Virus record (IMG/VR): IMGVR_UViG_3300030104_001945
Location: 1 to 64,000 of that record
Reading direction: 5' to 3' (one strand)
From: a virus
DNA length: 64,000 nucleotides
This document shows, piece by piece, positions 26,487 to 36,166 of this stretch. How positions within the stretch are numbered: position 1 is the first letter of the stretch; every line of letters begins with the position of its first letter. A program made the translations under genes and the position numbers. Below the pieces are notes generated by a model. That model searched no databases. It was not told the origin of the DNA and saw only the letters and a program-made list of their open reading frames with translations.

Positions 26487-27385
26487 TGGGAAGTATATTT
26501 AAACCACAATCATCAGTCGTACCAGCAAGTTCTTCGGGAGAAACTAAATACGAAATACCAGAATATTTTAAAAAAGCACAAGAAGCATTATTTAAAAGAG
26601 CTGAAGCTGAATCACAAAGACCTTACGAATCATATAGTGGAAAAAGAATAGCTGATTTTACTAAAGGTCAAAAAGATGCTATGGGAGTTGCTTATGGTAA
26701 TTTAGGAGCGTTTGAAAAATCAGGAGCTACTAAAGAAGCAAGAGGAATACTTGATCAAATGAAAGCTGTTGGTGAAGAAAGATTTGAAGGATCAACTGTA
26801 GATCAATACATGAATCCATATATTCAAAATGTAGTTGATAGGTCAATGGCAAGTTTAGGAGAAATAGCAGGACAACAAAGAGGAGCACGAGCAGCAGGAC
26901 AAATATCTGGAGGAGCTTATGGTGGATCAAGAGCAGCAATTGAAAATGCTTTAGCACAACAAGGAGAGATGAAACAAGCAGGAGATTTAACTGCTCAATT
27001 AATGGCTTCTGGTTTTGAATCAGGAAGAGGAGCATTTCAACAAGATAGAAATACAAGAATGAGTAATCTTGGTGCATTAGCGCAAGCAATACCAGCTCTT
27101 CAATTACAAAAACAAGGCACAGCGATGAATGAAGCACAAGCTGCTATGCAATATGGCGGGCAAGAACAAGCTCTTAATCAAGCTAACTTAAATGAATTAT
27201 ATAAAGACTTTATAGAAAAACAAGGATTTGGAAGAGGTCAATTAGGTTTCTTATCTCAAATTTTAGGGGCTGCACCTATAAGAAGTTATGGACAGTCATC
27301 TACTGGTATGCAAGAAAATGTAATTGGTGGAACTTCACCATTTGCTCAAATAGCTGGCGCAATGATGGCTGGAATGAAATTATAA
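26486..27385 (+). CDS. internal virion/DNA ejection protein, gp7-type
   Basis: 299 residues. MNPYIQNVVDRSM, GARAAGQISGGAYGGSRAAIENALAQQ and long Ala/Gln-rich helices match small ejection proteins of podoviruses. Such proteins leave the head with the DNA and help form a trans-envelope channel. Ends in a hydrophobic QIAGAMMAGMKL. Confidence 0.75.
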   Translation: MGSIFKPQSSVVPASSSGETKYEIPEYFKKAQEALFKRAEAESQRPYESYSGKRIADFTKGQKDAMGVAYGNLGAFEKSGATKEARGILDQMKAVGEERFEGSTVDQYMNPYIQNVVDRSMASLGEIAGQQRGARAAGQISGGAYGGSRAAIENALAQQGEMKQAGDLTAQLMASGFESGRGAFQQDRNTRMSNLGALAQAIPALQLQKQGTAMNEAQAAMQYGGQEQALNQANLNELYKDFIEKQGFGRGQLGFLSQILGAAPIRSYGQSSTGMQENVIGGTSPFAQIAGAMMAGMKL

Positions 27386-27397
27386 ATTTAAATTAAT

Positions 27398-29764
27398 ATG
27401 GCAATAGCTAATTTTTTTAACCCTAATGGAACTGCTACAGATGATATCATGCAGTTAAAAATGTTATCAGATGATAATAATGGAGAATTAGAAACAGTCG
27501 TTAATGAACAACTTATTAGTAAATATGGAAGTTTAGATAAACTTTACGATCAATATCAAGCTGAACAATCAGCTGGTGCGGGCGCTGGAATTGGAGCTTT
27601 ACCAGAAAGTGATGTAGCTTATAATGAAAAAATAGCTGGATTAATTGCAGAAAGTGGAGCTGGTTCAGGGAATGATATGATGGTTGATTATTATAATAAT
27701 CAAACCGATGCTGTTGGTCAAATGCAAAAACTTGTAGATCAATCAGGGAGTGGAGGAGAAGTTATAGCAGCTTCTACTACAGCAACAAAAGATCCACCAA
27801 AAGATCCAGGAGAAGATTTAACTTTTGGTAAAGTAGTTTCACAAATAGTAGGAATACCTTTTCAAGCTGTTGAGGGAATGTATAATAAAGTAGGAAGTAC
27901 ATATGAAACTCTTACTAATGAAGATAAATTTGCTTCATGGTTACAATCTCCTCAAACACAAGCTGGATTACGAATGATACAAGCAGGGGGAACACCAAGT
28001 TTCGCTTCTCCTTTTGCTAAAATGTCAAAAGCTTTAATAGACACTTCTACTTATTTATCTGCAGCTGCAGAAGCAAAAGCTGGAAGTAAAGGAACTAATA
28101 AAGTTAGTGACTTATTATATATTCCAGGACAAAATCCCGCTGTAGACATGTTATTAAAAATGCAACCACATAGTGAAGGTGAGGGGTCAATGTATGATTT
28201 CTTAATTAGTGAATCTATGAAAAATAATTATTTTAAAATTGGAATGATTACTAATAACGGTCAAATGGTAGGAATTGATGGAGTGTTAAAACCAAATGAT
28301 GCTAATTATAGTGATGAAACATTTGAAAATTATATTGTAGGAGATAATGAAGAAATAGATAAATTACTTACAAAAGCTGGACTTATTGATAAAATAAAAA
28401 ATAGTAAAACTAATAAAATAAATATTACTATGGGTCCAATGGATAAAATGTTTGCTATTGAAAATATAGAAACTGATGGAGTAGAATATAAATCAGGGGA
28501 ATTCTTTGAAACATATGATCCAGATACAGTTCTAGGTAAAAAAATAGAAGCACGTTATCCTAATCAATTTAAAAAAGGAGATCAAATAAAAGTTGAAGCA
28601 TTTACAGGAGAGATTAATGGAGAAATTCAATGGGGAGATTTAATCTCTGTAGTGGACGCAGCTAATCCTAAAACACAAAGTACATTAGAACATTTAGCAG
28701 ATATGCCTCGTTCTGTATCTGCCAGCGCAGATGTAACTACTTTTAAAGATCAATTAGATTCTAGTAGAAAACAAGCTGTTTCATTAAATAACGCAACTGG
28801 TGCGTTAATGACATTAGATAATCCTAAAGATACTTTAGGTGCATTACAAAATTTCTTTACTCCTTTTGCCAATGTTATTGATAGATTAATGGGTAATACT
28901 GCAGCTGGAGATTTTATTTTAAAAGCATTAGTAGGATCAAAAGACGCATTTCAAGCACGAGAAGAAGCTGCTGCATATTTAAATAGTACCGTTATTCCTA
29001 AATTAAAAGATTTTTATCCAGTTTCAGATAAAGACGTTGCATTCATTAAACAAACAATGGCTAATCTAGGAACAAAATCTTACTTTAAACTTGCTGCTTT
29101 TTATAATGGTATGTACGCATTTGATGAAAGAATGAATGACGGACTTCAAGTATTTTATCAACGTATGAAAGATGAACAAGGTATTACAGGGTACGACTTT
29201 AGTCCTGATGGAATTAAATTTGATGGAAAAACATATAATGAAGCATTAAGATTTGCTCGTGCATGGGCTAATAAAAGTATTGAAGAAGAATGGGAAGAAG
29301 CTATTAAAGATCAAAAAATTATTGATGCCGCTAAAAATATGAGAGGTATTAAAGAGTCAGATTTATTAAGTGGTGATATTGGAAATACAACTAAACTCGC
29401 TATTATTAATTATGCAAATTCAGCAGATAAAATGGTAGTAGATTCTGAAAAAATTAGAGCCAATAATAAAGCTGAACTTCAACAAATATTTATGGGAACA
29501 GGAACTGCAGATAGAGCAACTGAATTAGCTAATAATATAATGAATAGAAGATTTGCTATTCTTGGATTAATAGAAACTTATAAAAAAGCTGGAAAGCTTA
29601 ATAAAGATAATCAATGGGCGCTAGATCAAATTACACAACAAATAGAATCTTTTGAAGATACTTATGGATTAGATTATGGAACTATTGGAAAAGAAGAATG
29701 GATAGGCGTAGAAAAAGATCCACAAAATTTCTACACATATGTATTTAATGAATTGAACGCATAA
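27398..29764 (+). CDS. large internal virion protein
   Basis: 788 residues, largely helical, with a Gly/Ala-rich segment near residues 60-110 and no recognised enzymatic motif. Between the gp7-like protein and the 1081-residue protein it completes a three-gene ejection-protein set, as in P22-like and T7-like podoviruses. Assigned by position, size and composition. Confidence 0.7.
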   Translation: MAIANFFNPNGTATDDIMQLKMLSDDNNGELETVVNEQLISKYGSLDKLYDQYQAEQSAGAGAGIGALPESDVAYNEKIAGLIAESGAGSGNDMMVDYYNNQTDAVGQMQKLVDQSGSGGEVIAASTTATKDPPKDPGEDLTFGKVVSQIVGIPFQAVEGMYNKVGSTYETLTNEDKFASWLQSPQTQAGLRMIQAGGTPSFASPFAKMSKALIDTSTYLSAAAEAKAGSKGTNKVSDLLYIPGQNPAVDMLLKMQPHSEGEGSMYDFLISESMKNNYFKIGMITNNGQMVGIDGVLKPNDANYSDETFENYIVGDNEEIDKLLTKAGLIDKIKNSKTNKINITMGPMDKMFAIENIETDGVEYKSGEFFETYDPDTVLGKKIEARYPNQFKKGDQIKVEAFTGEINGEIQWGDLISVVDAANPKTQSTLEHLADMPRSVSASADVTTFKDQLDSSRKQAVSLNNATGALMTLDNPKDTLGALQNFFTPFANVIDRLMGNTAAGDFILKALVGSKDAFQAREEAAAYLNSTVIPKLKDFYPVSDKDVAFIKQTMANLGTKSYFKLAAFYNGMYAFDERMNDGLQVFYQRMKDEQGITGYDFSPDGIKFDGKTYNEALRFARAWANKSIEEEWEEAIKDQKIIDAAKNMRGIKESDLLSGDIGNTTKLAIINYANSADKMVVDSEKIRANNKAELQQIFMGTGTADRATELANNIMNRRFAILGLIETYKKAGKLNKDNQWALDQITQQIESFEDTYGLDYGTIGKEEWIGVEKDPQNFYTYVFNELNA

Positions 29765-32700
29765 TGAATGAAATTTTAAATAATTTAGATAAATCTGTTT
29801 TAGATGAAGATACATTAAAATTACTAGAATTAGATACAGATTCTATTAAACAACAGGACACTGTACCTGGAGATAATATTTCTCAAGAAGATATTATACT
29901 AGATGATAATGAATATGTAAAAAGTGAATTAGGAATTGATATGAACGCAATTCAAAAAGGTCTTGAGTTACGAAGTAAAAGAGAAACAGATGGATTAGAT
30001 ACATATTATGAAGATGTATTTACAAATATAATTAAGCCTAATAAAAATTGGAGTAATATAGTTTATCAAAATGGATTAGAATTAATGAAAGAAAAACATG
30101 GAGAAGGAGCAACTCCAGGATTTGTTGATGAAGAAACTTTATTTGAAGCAGGGAAAATATTCATTGATAATATGTATGAGTATAATCCAGATGTTCAATC
30201 AGCTTTTTTAAATTATAAAACCATGATTGAAGATACTACTTCTGGAGAAGAAGCAATGCTTTTAAGTGGAATTAGTAATGAAGTATCCATGGATGTTTGG
30301 CCTAGACTTATAGTTGAAACATTAGGACCTAATGCTGATATAGATTTAAAAAAATCTTTACTTACCACTGTACTTGAAAATCAAAATCCAAATTCTTCGG
30401 TAGAAGTAGGAACATTTGCAGAATTAACTCAAGGTATATATCAAGGAGATACTCCAGATGCATTAGCTTATAGAATTGATGGAAAAGCTATAACTCCAGT
30501 GAATGTTCCCGGGTTTGATACTAAAGATTTATCTCTTTTTTTAAGAGAATTACCAAATGTAGCGGCGAGTATTACAGCGGGAGCTAGTATGATTGCTTCG
30601 GGATATGGTATACCAGCTACAGCTGCGGCATCAGCATCAGCGGTAGCAATAACAGAATTAGCTACTAATGGTTTTGGATTTGCTTATGAAAAATATTATA
30701 CTACAGGGGAAGTTACTGAAGAAGAAATAATCGATTTTTTAAAAAATGCTTCTAAAGATGTTGCTTTTGCAGCAGCATTAGAAGGTACATTTGGAGTAGT
30801 TATTCCAGGTATGGCGACAGTAATAAAAAGAATAATAAATAGAGGAGCAGTTGCTCCTCAAAAATTAAGGTCTGCATATCATCAGAGCCTTAAAGGAGGA
30901 GATAAAACGAGTGAAAAAGCTGTAAAAGATTTAGCTAAAATAAATAAAATAATGACAGATAGATTAGGTAAAAATCCTAATAGCCCTGATGGCACTTGGA
31001 TAGATTTAAATATTCTTCAAACATTTAAAGGAGCAATTCCAGCAACTCAAAAAGCTTCTCAAGTGTTAAGTAATAAAGGATTAACAGCTACTGATATAGC
31101 AGCTACTAAAATAGTACAAGACACTTCTGAGGCATTTCAATTAATATTTGCAAAAAATATTGATGACGGTATGATTACTCCGGGAATGCTTCCTAACTTT
31201 ACTGCAAGCCCTAGTATTTTATTTGGAGATGCTTTTCAAAAAATAGCTGGTCAAATGGGAGAAGCAAATCTTAAAGAAGTTGAAGCTTTATTTACTAAAC
31301 CATTAGATGAACTTACTGCTATTTTAAATGTTTTTAATAAAAGTAATGTATTGGAAAATCCTAATGCAGTATTTGATAAAAGTATGATTAGTGGCAGTGG
31401 TCAAGAAATTTTAGAAAAACTTATTCAAAATGGAAATACTAATATAGCTTCTGTATTTGAAATAGCTGGAGTTAAATTAACTGACGAAATTATTAGACCA
31501 GCTAATTTAAGAAGTTCTGCGTATCAGTTTTTAAAAAGTATTGATGATGGTCTCTTAAAAAATTTAGATGAACCTCAACAAAAAGCTTTAAAAGAAATAG
31601 TCAAAAAACTTTCTGTCTATACAAAAAATACTCCTGGACGTGGTAAGTTAAAAGATTTATCTTATAATCAAGTAGATGCTATTTTAAATCAATTAAATGA
31701 AATGATAGATAATCCTGCACTTTATGGAGGACTAGGAAAAAATAATAAAACTCTAGTAATGGCAGGAGCTTTACGAGAAGATTTAGAAAAGGGATTAAGA
31801 AAAGCTTTAGGTGATGATAACTGGTTAAAAATAAAAGGACAACGTTCTGAATTAAAAGCAATAAATGATTTAAGAAAAGGAGAGTTGTTTAAAAAAATAC
31901 TTAAATCAGATGAATTTTTTACTGATCAAAATGGAGGAGCTTTTTTCAAAAGTGTTAAAAATAATTCTAAAGTTTTATCACAAATGAATTCTGTCTTTAA
32001 TAGAATGCCATCTTTAGGAGATCAAAAAAGATTATTTAAAATGGGAATTATTGACGATTTAACTGATGCTATTAATGGCCCAACTGGAGACGCATTAGAA
32101 ATGGCGATTAAAAATAAAGATTTTAAATTCGTTAATGCAGCATATAAAACTTGGATGAAAGCTAATAGAAAAAATATATCTCAATTTTTTACTAAAGAAG
32201 AAATGAAGTTATTAGATACTAATGCAATTAAAGCCACTAATTTATTAGAAACTCTTACGAAAAAAAGAGGTGCTGAAATGGATCTCGTTAAACAATTCAC
32301 TGGAAAATTACAAGCAATGGATCCTCAAGCTTTATTAGGTTTTTTTAAGAAAAATCCAAAGCAATTTAAAAAATTTTATGAAGAAGGTATAAAAAAAGGA
32401 ATCTTTGATAAAGAAGCTATGACTAACTTTAAAAAATATGTTGCTATGAGTTTTAATAATAAAACCCTTGCAACCCAAGGCGATGGTTTATTTTTATATG
32501 ATCCTGATGCAATGATTAAAGAAATTTTAGATGCTCCTGATTTTTATAGAAATGTATTTGGAGAACAATGGTTAAAAGACGCATCAGAAATGGCTAATTT
32601 TTTACAACAATATTATTCTCCTATCAAAACTTTAATTAGTGGTGGAGATAATCAAGCTGCAAGGGCTGCTTTGCAAAATGTTTTTATGGGACAACTTGAT

Positions 32701-33009
32701 AGAAAAAGAACTTTTTTTAGAGGTACTTTAAATTTATTAGGAATGTTTGATGCTAGAGATTTTGCTAAATATGTAAGTTGGAAAGATTTTAAAAAAGGAT
32801 ACGATAATGCTTACTTATCTAAAACTTCTCGAATATTCCTTGAACCAATAAATTCTTTATATGCTACTGAACAACGAGTTTTTGAAGATAAAGGTGAAGC
32901 TACATTAAATACTATAGGAGAAACAGCAGTTCAACTTACTGGATTAGGAGTAGGGGCAGTAGATACATTAGCTGGCGCTGGAGCAAATATTTTAGGGTTA
33001 GGTGAATAA
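29764..33009 (+). CDS. very large internal virion/ejection protein
   Basis: 1081 residues, the largest product in the window. A hydrophobic Ala/Gly-rich stretch at about 265-345 (AASITAGASMIASGYGIPATAAASASAVAI is broken into two helices) could insert into membrane; the remainder is helical and charged. C-terminus hydrophobic (VDTLAGAGANILGLG). No lytic-transglycosylase motif was seen. Likely forms part of the DNA-ejection channel. Confidence 0.7.
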   Translation: MNEILNNLDKSVLDEDTLKLLELDTDSIKQQDTVPGDNISQEDIILDDNEYVKSELGIDMNAIQKGLELRSKRETDGLDTYYEDVFTNIIKPNKNWSNIVYQNGLELMKEKHGEGATPGFVDEETLFEAGKIFIDNMYEYNPDVQSAFLNYKTMIEDTTSGEEAMLLSGISNEVSMDVWPRLIVETLGPNADIDLKKSLLTTVLENQNPNSSVEVGTFAELTQGIYQGDTPDALAYRIDGKAITPVNVPGFDTKDLSLFLRELPNVAASITAGASMIASGYGIPATAAASASAVAITELATNGFGFAYEKYYTTGEVTEEEIIDFLKNASKDVAFAAALEGTFGVVIPGMATVIKRIINRGAVAPQKLRSAYHQSLKGGDKTSEKAVKDLAKINKIMTDRLGKNPNSPDGTWIDLNILQTFKGAIPATQKASQVLSNKGLTATDIAATKIVQDTSEAFQLIFAKNIDDGMITPGMLPNFTASPSILFGDAFQKIAGQMGEANLKEVEALFTKPLDELTAILNVFNKSNVLENPNAVFDKSMISGSGQEILEKLIQNGNTNIASVFEIAGVKLTDEIIRPANLRSSAYQFLKSIDDGLLKNLDEPQQKALKEIVKKLSVYTKNTPGRGKLKDLSYNQVDAILNQLNEMIDNPALYGGLGKNNKTLVMAGALREDLEKGLRKALGDDNWLKIKGQRSELKAINDLRKGELFKKILKSDEFFTDQNGGAFFKSVKNNSKVLSQMNSVFNRMPSLGDQKRLFKMGIIDDLTDAINGPTGDALEMAIKNKDFKFVNAAYKTWMKANRKNISQFFTKEEMKLLDTNAIKATNLLETLTKKRGAEMDLVKQFTGKLQAMDPQALLGFFKKNPKQFKKFYEEGIKKGIFDKEAMTNFKKYVAMSFNNKTLATQGDGLFLYDPDAMIKEILDAPDFYRNVFGEQWLKDASEMANFLQQYYSPIKTLISGGDNQAARAALQNVFMGQLDRKRTFFRGTLNLLGMFDARDFAKYVSWKDFKKGYDNAYLSKTSRIFLEPINSLYATEQRVFEDKGEATLNTIGETAVQLTGLGVGAVDTLAGAGANILGLGE

Positions 33010-33233
33010 TGGCAACTAAATTAGAAATTCATGAAGCAAAAGAGGACGAGAAATGGACTCGCCAGAACGAAATTAATGCTAGACTTGAGGAATTAGTCGA
33101 GAAGAATACCGAAGCTATTAACAGTTTAAATGTTACGATAGCTAATAGTAAAGGCACATTAAAAGCTTTAGGTATTATCAGTTTGATAGTAGGTATATTA
33201 ATATCTATATCAAACATGTCATGGCCGAAATAA
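33009..33233 (+). CDS. XhlA-like lysis-associated membrane protein
   Basis: 74 residues. N-terminal charged coiled coil (about 5-45) followed by a single C-terminal membrane segment (KALGIISLIVGILISIS), the layout of XhlA-type proteins that accompany holins. First gene of the lysis region; overlaps the next gene by 13 bases. Confidence 0.65.
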   Translation: MATKLEIHEAKEDEKWTRQNEINARLEELVEKNTEAINSLNVTIANSKGTLKALGIISLIVGILISISNMSWPK

Positions 33234-33532
33234 GTAAAGTTAGATTAGGAATAATTGCGGAACATTATGCGATTCAATGGTTATTGAATCAAGGACATCA
33301 AGTATTTTATAATACCGTACATACTGGACCAATAGATATAGTTATACTAGAAAAAGATAAATTAATTCCTATTGATGTTAAAGTAGTAAGCCTTCGAAAA
33401 AATAAAAATTTATTAGAGTGTCAACGTAAAGTATTTAGGTCTCCTAATGCAAGACAAAAAGAGCTAGGGGTTAGAATTTTAAACGTTGATTTGGTTAATA
33501 ATTTATGTTATTGGAACGAAAATAGTGTATAA
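33221..33532 (+). CDS. PD-(D/E)XK-type nuclease-like protein
   Basis: 103 residues. LGIIAEHYAIQWLLNQGHQVF, then GPIDIVILEKDKLIPIDVKVV gives the catalytic pattern E...D...D-V-K of the PD-(D/E)XK fold, as in small Holliday-junction resolvase-like enzymes. It is in the lysis region rather than with replication genes. Possible resolution of branched DNA during packaging is inference. Confidence 0.72.
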   Translation: MAEISKVRLGIIAEHYAIQWLLNQGHQVFYNTVHTGPIDIVILEKDKLIPIDVKVVSLRKNKNLLECQRKVFRSPNARQKELGVRILNVDLVNNLCYWNENSV

Positions 33533-33557
33533 TCAAATAACAACAAAGGAGGTTTCT

Positions 33558-33686
33558 GTGAAACTTTTATCAGACGTTTGGGCGTGGCTCAAAGAATGGA
33601 ATGATTGGCAAATGAAAGATTGGATTAAAGCTGGTATTGTAGCTATTGTTATAATAGTAGTTTTAAGTAAAATGACAGGAGCATAG
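33558..33686 (+). CDS. 42-residue single-pass membrane protein
   Basis: GTG start at 33558 fits AAAGGAGG at 33546-33552 with a five-base spacer. Amphipathic Trp-rich N-terminus (VWAWLKEWNDWQMKDW) followed by one membrane helix (AGIVAIVIIVVLS). May be a lysis accessory. Confidence 0.7.
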   Translation: MKLLSDVWAWLKEWNDWQMKDWIKAGIVAIVIIVVLSKMTGA

Positions 33687-33690
33687 TTTA

Positions 33691-34083
33691 ATGTTAGGGC
33701 TACTTTTAAAACCATTATTAGGTGTTGCAGGCGATGTCGTTAAAGGTGTCGTAGATACAAAAAAAGCTAAAGCTGTACAGAAAATAACAAAGATTAAAGC
33801 AGAGACAGAGTTATTAAATAAACAGATAGCAGGGGAAGTATCTTGGGAAGCATCAGCTGTGAATCAAATGAAAGGATCATGGAAAGATGAGGTAGCCCTC
33901 ATTGTTTTGCTAGTCCCTGCAATTTTAGTGTTCATTCCAGGAATGACAGAACACGTAGAAAAAGGATTTATTGCTTTACAAAAATTACCAACTTTTTATC
34001 AACACTTATTATATATTGCAATTAGTGCTTCTTTTGGAATAAAAGGAGTAGGAGGAGCAATGAAAATGTTGAAGAAAAAATAA
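33691..34083 (+). CDS. holin-like membrane protein
   Basis: 130 residues. An N-terminal hydrophobic/amphipathic segment with basic helix, then a SWKDE motif before a membrane segment (VALIVLLVPAILVFIPG) and a second one (HLLYIAISASFGIKGVGG). Resembles gene-transfer-agent-type 3TM holins. Just upstream of the lysozyme; probable timer pore. Confidence 0.72.
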   Translation: MLGLLLKPLLGVAGDVVKGVVDTKKAKAVQKITKIKAETELLNKQIAGEVSWEASAVNQMKGSWKDEVALIVLLVPAILVFIPGMTEHVEKGFIALQKLPTFYQHLLYIAISASFGIKGVGGAMKMLKKK

Positions 34084-34253
34084 TGGTTAATAAACATTAC
34101 AATTCGTTTTTAATTAAACGTAAGAGAATGATGAAAAAAAATACTCCCACTGTAAAAGATAATAATGATTTTTATACTCACATGAAAAAAGAACAAGAAA
34201 TTTTAGATATATCTATGAAAGAATCTATAAAACAAAAAGAACAAAGAAAATGA
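34083..34253 (+). CDS. 56-residue basic/charged protein, unknown
   Basis: Highly charged (YNSFLIKRKRMMKKN, then KKEQEILDISMKES), starts at a TAATG junction and ends at an ATGATGA junction. Position suggests translational coupling in the lysis operon. No function recognised. Confidence 0.6.
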   Translation: MVNKHYNSFLIKRKRMMKKNTPTVKDNNDFYTHMKKEQEILDISMKESIKQKEQRK

Positions 34254-34480
34254 TGACTCCTGAAAGATTATCGGCATGGAGAATATTTCCACGATTATTA
34301 ATTACATTATATGGAATTTCATTTTGGAGAACAACAGAATGGTTTATGAATTTACCTGATCCTACTAATGCTCAATCAGCTTTTGTATCAGTAGTAGTTG
34401 GAGCAGGGGCGGCATGGTTTGGTTTATATGTTGGAGGAACTAAACACGCAAGTGTTAAAATTGAAAATAAAGAACAATGA
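34250..34480 (+). CDS. small membrane protein, possible second holin
   Basis: 76 residues. MTPERLSAWRIFPRLLITLYGISF and SAFVSVVVGAGAAWFGLYVGG are two probable membrane segments around a loop. Lies immediately before the lysozyme with an ATGA-type overlap. A holin or antiholin role is inferred from position and topology. Confidence 0.65.
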   Translation: MMTPERLSAWRIFPRLLITLYGISFWRTTEWFMNLPDPTNAQSAFVSVVVGAGAAWFGLYVGGTKHASVKIENKEQ

Positions 34481-34905
34481 ACGACTTAGAAAAAAGAATA
34501 AAACATCATGAGGGTTATAGAAATATGGTATATAAAGATACCCTTGGAAAAAGAACAATAGGGTGGGGACACTTATGTCGTTCAGATGAAACATGGGAAG
34601 ATGACGTTGAATATTCTAAAGATGTTCTTCAACATTATTTTGACATTGATTTTGATTTGGCCATTTCTGGCGCTGATAGTCTTTGCGGCCATATGGGTAT
34701 TGATGAAAGAGCTGAAGAAATACTTATTGAAATGTGCTTTCAATTAGGAAAAACAGGTGTTTCTAATTTTAAAAATATGTTAAAAGGATTACAGGAAAAA
34801 GATTATAATAAAGCTGCGGATGAAATGTTAGATTCTAGATGGTATAAACAAACACCAAATAGAGCTAAAGAATTAAGCGATATGATGAGGAATATACATG
34901 GCTAA
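34477..34905 (+). CDS. endolysin, T4-type lysozyme (GH24)
   Basis: 142 residues. Hydrolyses the glycan strands of host peptidoglycan. The catalytic triad of this family is visible: Glu12 in HHEGY, Asp21 in YKDTLG, Thr27 in RTIGWGH. The C-terminal helices (ERAEEILIEMCFQLG, SNFKNMLKGL) follow the family outline. No signal peptide, so release should depend on holin pores. Confidence 0.93.
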   Translation: MNDLEKRIKHHEGYRNMVYKDTLGKRTIGWGHLCRSDETWEDDVEYSKDVLQHYFDIDFDLAISGADSLCGHMGIDERAEEILIEMCFQLGKTGVSNFKNMLKGLQEKDYNKAADEMLDSRWYKQTPNRAKELSDMMRNIHG

Positions 34906-35035
34906 ACGAGGACTATATGCAAATATTAATGCAAGAAAAAAAGCAGGGACAAGTAGGTCTAAGAAAAAATCAACTATAACACCTAAAGCATATGCTAATA
35001 TGAAAGCTGGATTTCCTAAGAAAAAGAAAAAGTGA
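34898..35035 (+). CDS. 45-residue basic phage peptide (KRGLYANI type)
   Basis: Begins MAKRGLYANINARKKAG and ends in KKKKK. Short basic phage proteins beginning KRGLYANI are, from memory, widespread and uncharacterised. Overlaps the lysozyme by eight bases and the next gene by four. Confidence 0.7.
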   Translation: MAKRGLYANINARKKAGTSRSKKKSTITPKAYANMKAGFPKKKKK

Positions 35036-35301
35036 AAAAAATACATAAGAATCCTAAGGGAGGTTTATCCGCTAAAGGTAGAGCACACTTTAATTCTAAA
35101 GGTGCTAATTTAAAACCCCCTGTTAAGAAAGGAACTAATCCTAGACGAGTTTCATTTGCTGCAAGATTTGCAGGTATGAAAGGTCCTATGAAAAAACCTA
35201 ACGGAGAACCTACGAGAAAAGCTTTAGCCCTTAAAAAATGGGGATTCGGTAGTGTAGAGGCTGCTCGTAATTTTGCAAATAAAAATAAAAAGAAAAAGTA
35301 A
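35032..35301 (+). CDS. basic conserved phage protein (DUF6321-like)
   Basis: 89 residues, GTG start overlapping the previous TGA. GGLSAKGRAHFNSKGANLKPPV and RRVSFAARFAGMKGP...GEPTRKALALKKWGFG match, from memory, a widespread family of small basic phage proteins (DUF6321 type). Their function is unknown. GGAGG-like sequences lie inside the gene rather than before it. Confidence 0.72.
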   Translation: MKKIHKNPKGGLSAKGRAHFNSKGANLKPPVKKGTNPRRVSFAARFAGMKGPMKKPNGEPTRKALALKKWGFGSVEAARNFANKNKKKK

Positions 35302-35747
35302 TGCTTAAATATTTTGCTTCTATCCCGATAGTTTTATCGGTGATTGCCGGTGCCTATGGTACTTTAAATTATATCAATAAATTAACAACACAAATTGATA
35401 ATAGTGCAGATACTATTGCTTTATTACAAGTAGAAGTAGAAAATTTAGAACAACGTGTTTATGGAGATATGGATAATATCCATGCTATCTTTACTGATAA
35501 AACTGGTAGAAATAGTGAAGCATACACAGAAGCAAGAGAAGAACTTGTAAAAGAAATGGCAAACTTTAGTGCTTGGGTAGGACGTATTGAAGGTGTAGTA
35601 AATGCACTTCGTGATGCTTCTTATAAAATGGCAGCAGATTCAGAACTACGAGCCCTAGAAGAACTTGTACGAAGTAATGCAGATGCTATAAGACAATATA
35701 AATATGACTTGGAGGAAGTAGAAAGAAAAGCGACCGGAGGATATTAA
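35301..35747 (+). CDS. membrane-anchored coiled-coil protein, possible inner-membrane spanin
   Basis: 148 residues. N-terminal hydrophobic segment (IPIVLSVIAGAYGTLNYI) followed by long coiled coils (LQVEVENLEQRVY; LRALEELVRSNADAIRQYKYDLEEVERK). This is the layout of an i-spanin, and the next gene encodes an exported protein. The assignment is inference; no lipoprotein partner with a lipobox was found. Confidence 0.6.
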   Translation: MLKYFASIPIVLSVIAGAYGTLNYINKLTTQIDNSADTIALLQVEVENLEQRVYGDMDNIHAIFTDKTGRNSEAYTEAREELVKEMANFSAWVGRIEGVVNALRDASYKMAADSELRALEELVRSNADAIRQYKYDLEEVERKATGGY

Positions 35748-36166
35748 TGAGGACTCTCTTTTTTGTATTGAGTTTAATACTTATTATGTCTGCTATTACT
35801 AGTGATGCTGGTGCTATTAATCAATATTTAGGATCAAGTAATAGTAGTTGTGAAAGAGGGCGAATAGAACTATACACTGAATTGAGAGGTGAAGATGGAA
35901 AATATTCGTATCGTGATGGTGATAATGATCCTAATAATAGTTATAATACCTATGATGATGATATTAATGGAACTATCGGGTTGCGTTTTTCGTGGCCTTT
36001 ACAATCTACTTGTAATAATGATACCATAGACTTATTACGAAAAAATGATAGATTAAGACAAGAATTAGAATTATTATCTGTTTGTGGTAAATATAAAGAG
36101 TTAGAATTAGGCGAGGAATTTGCTACAGTCAGAGAAATATGTAAAGGAGTAAATAAAGTCGAATGA
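35747..36166 (+). CDS. exported protein, unknown
   Basis: 139 residues with a clear signal peptide (LFFVLSLILIMSAITSDAGA). The mature part has four cysteines, an acidic DGDNDPNNSYNTYDDD region and a strand-like GTIGLRFSWPL that may contact the outer membrane. No lipobox Cys. Could take part in outer-membrane disruption or surface modification; not recognised. Confidence 0.65.
   Translation: MRTLFFVLSLILIMSAITSDAGAINQYLGSSNSSCERGRIELYTELRGEDGKYSYRDGDNDPNNSYNTYDDDINGTIGLRFSWPLQSTCNNDTIDLLRKNDRLRQELELLSVCGKYKELELGEEFATVREICKGVNKVE

Noticed and set aside
27398-33009. tail tape-measure protein
   Set aside because: The two long genes follow a gp7-type ejection protein and occur with a P22-like neck, and no tail-tube genes exist, so internal virion proteins are the better reading.
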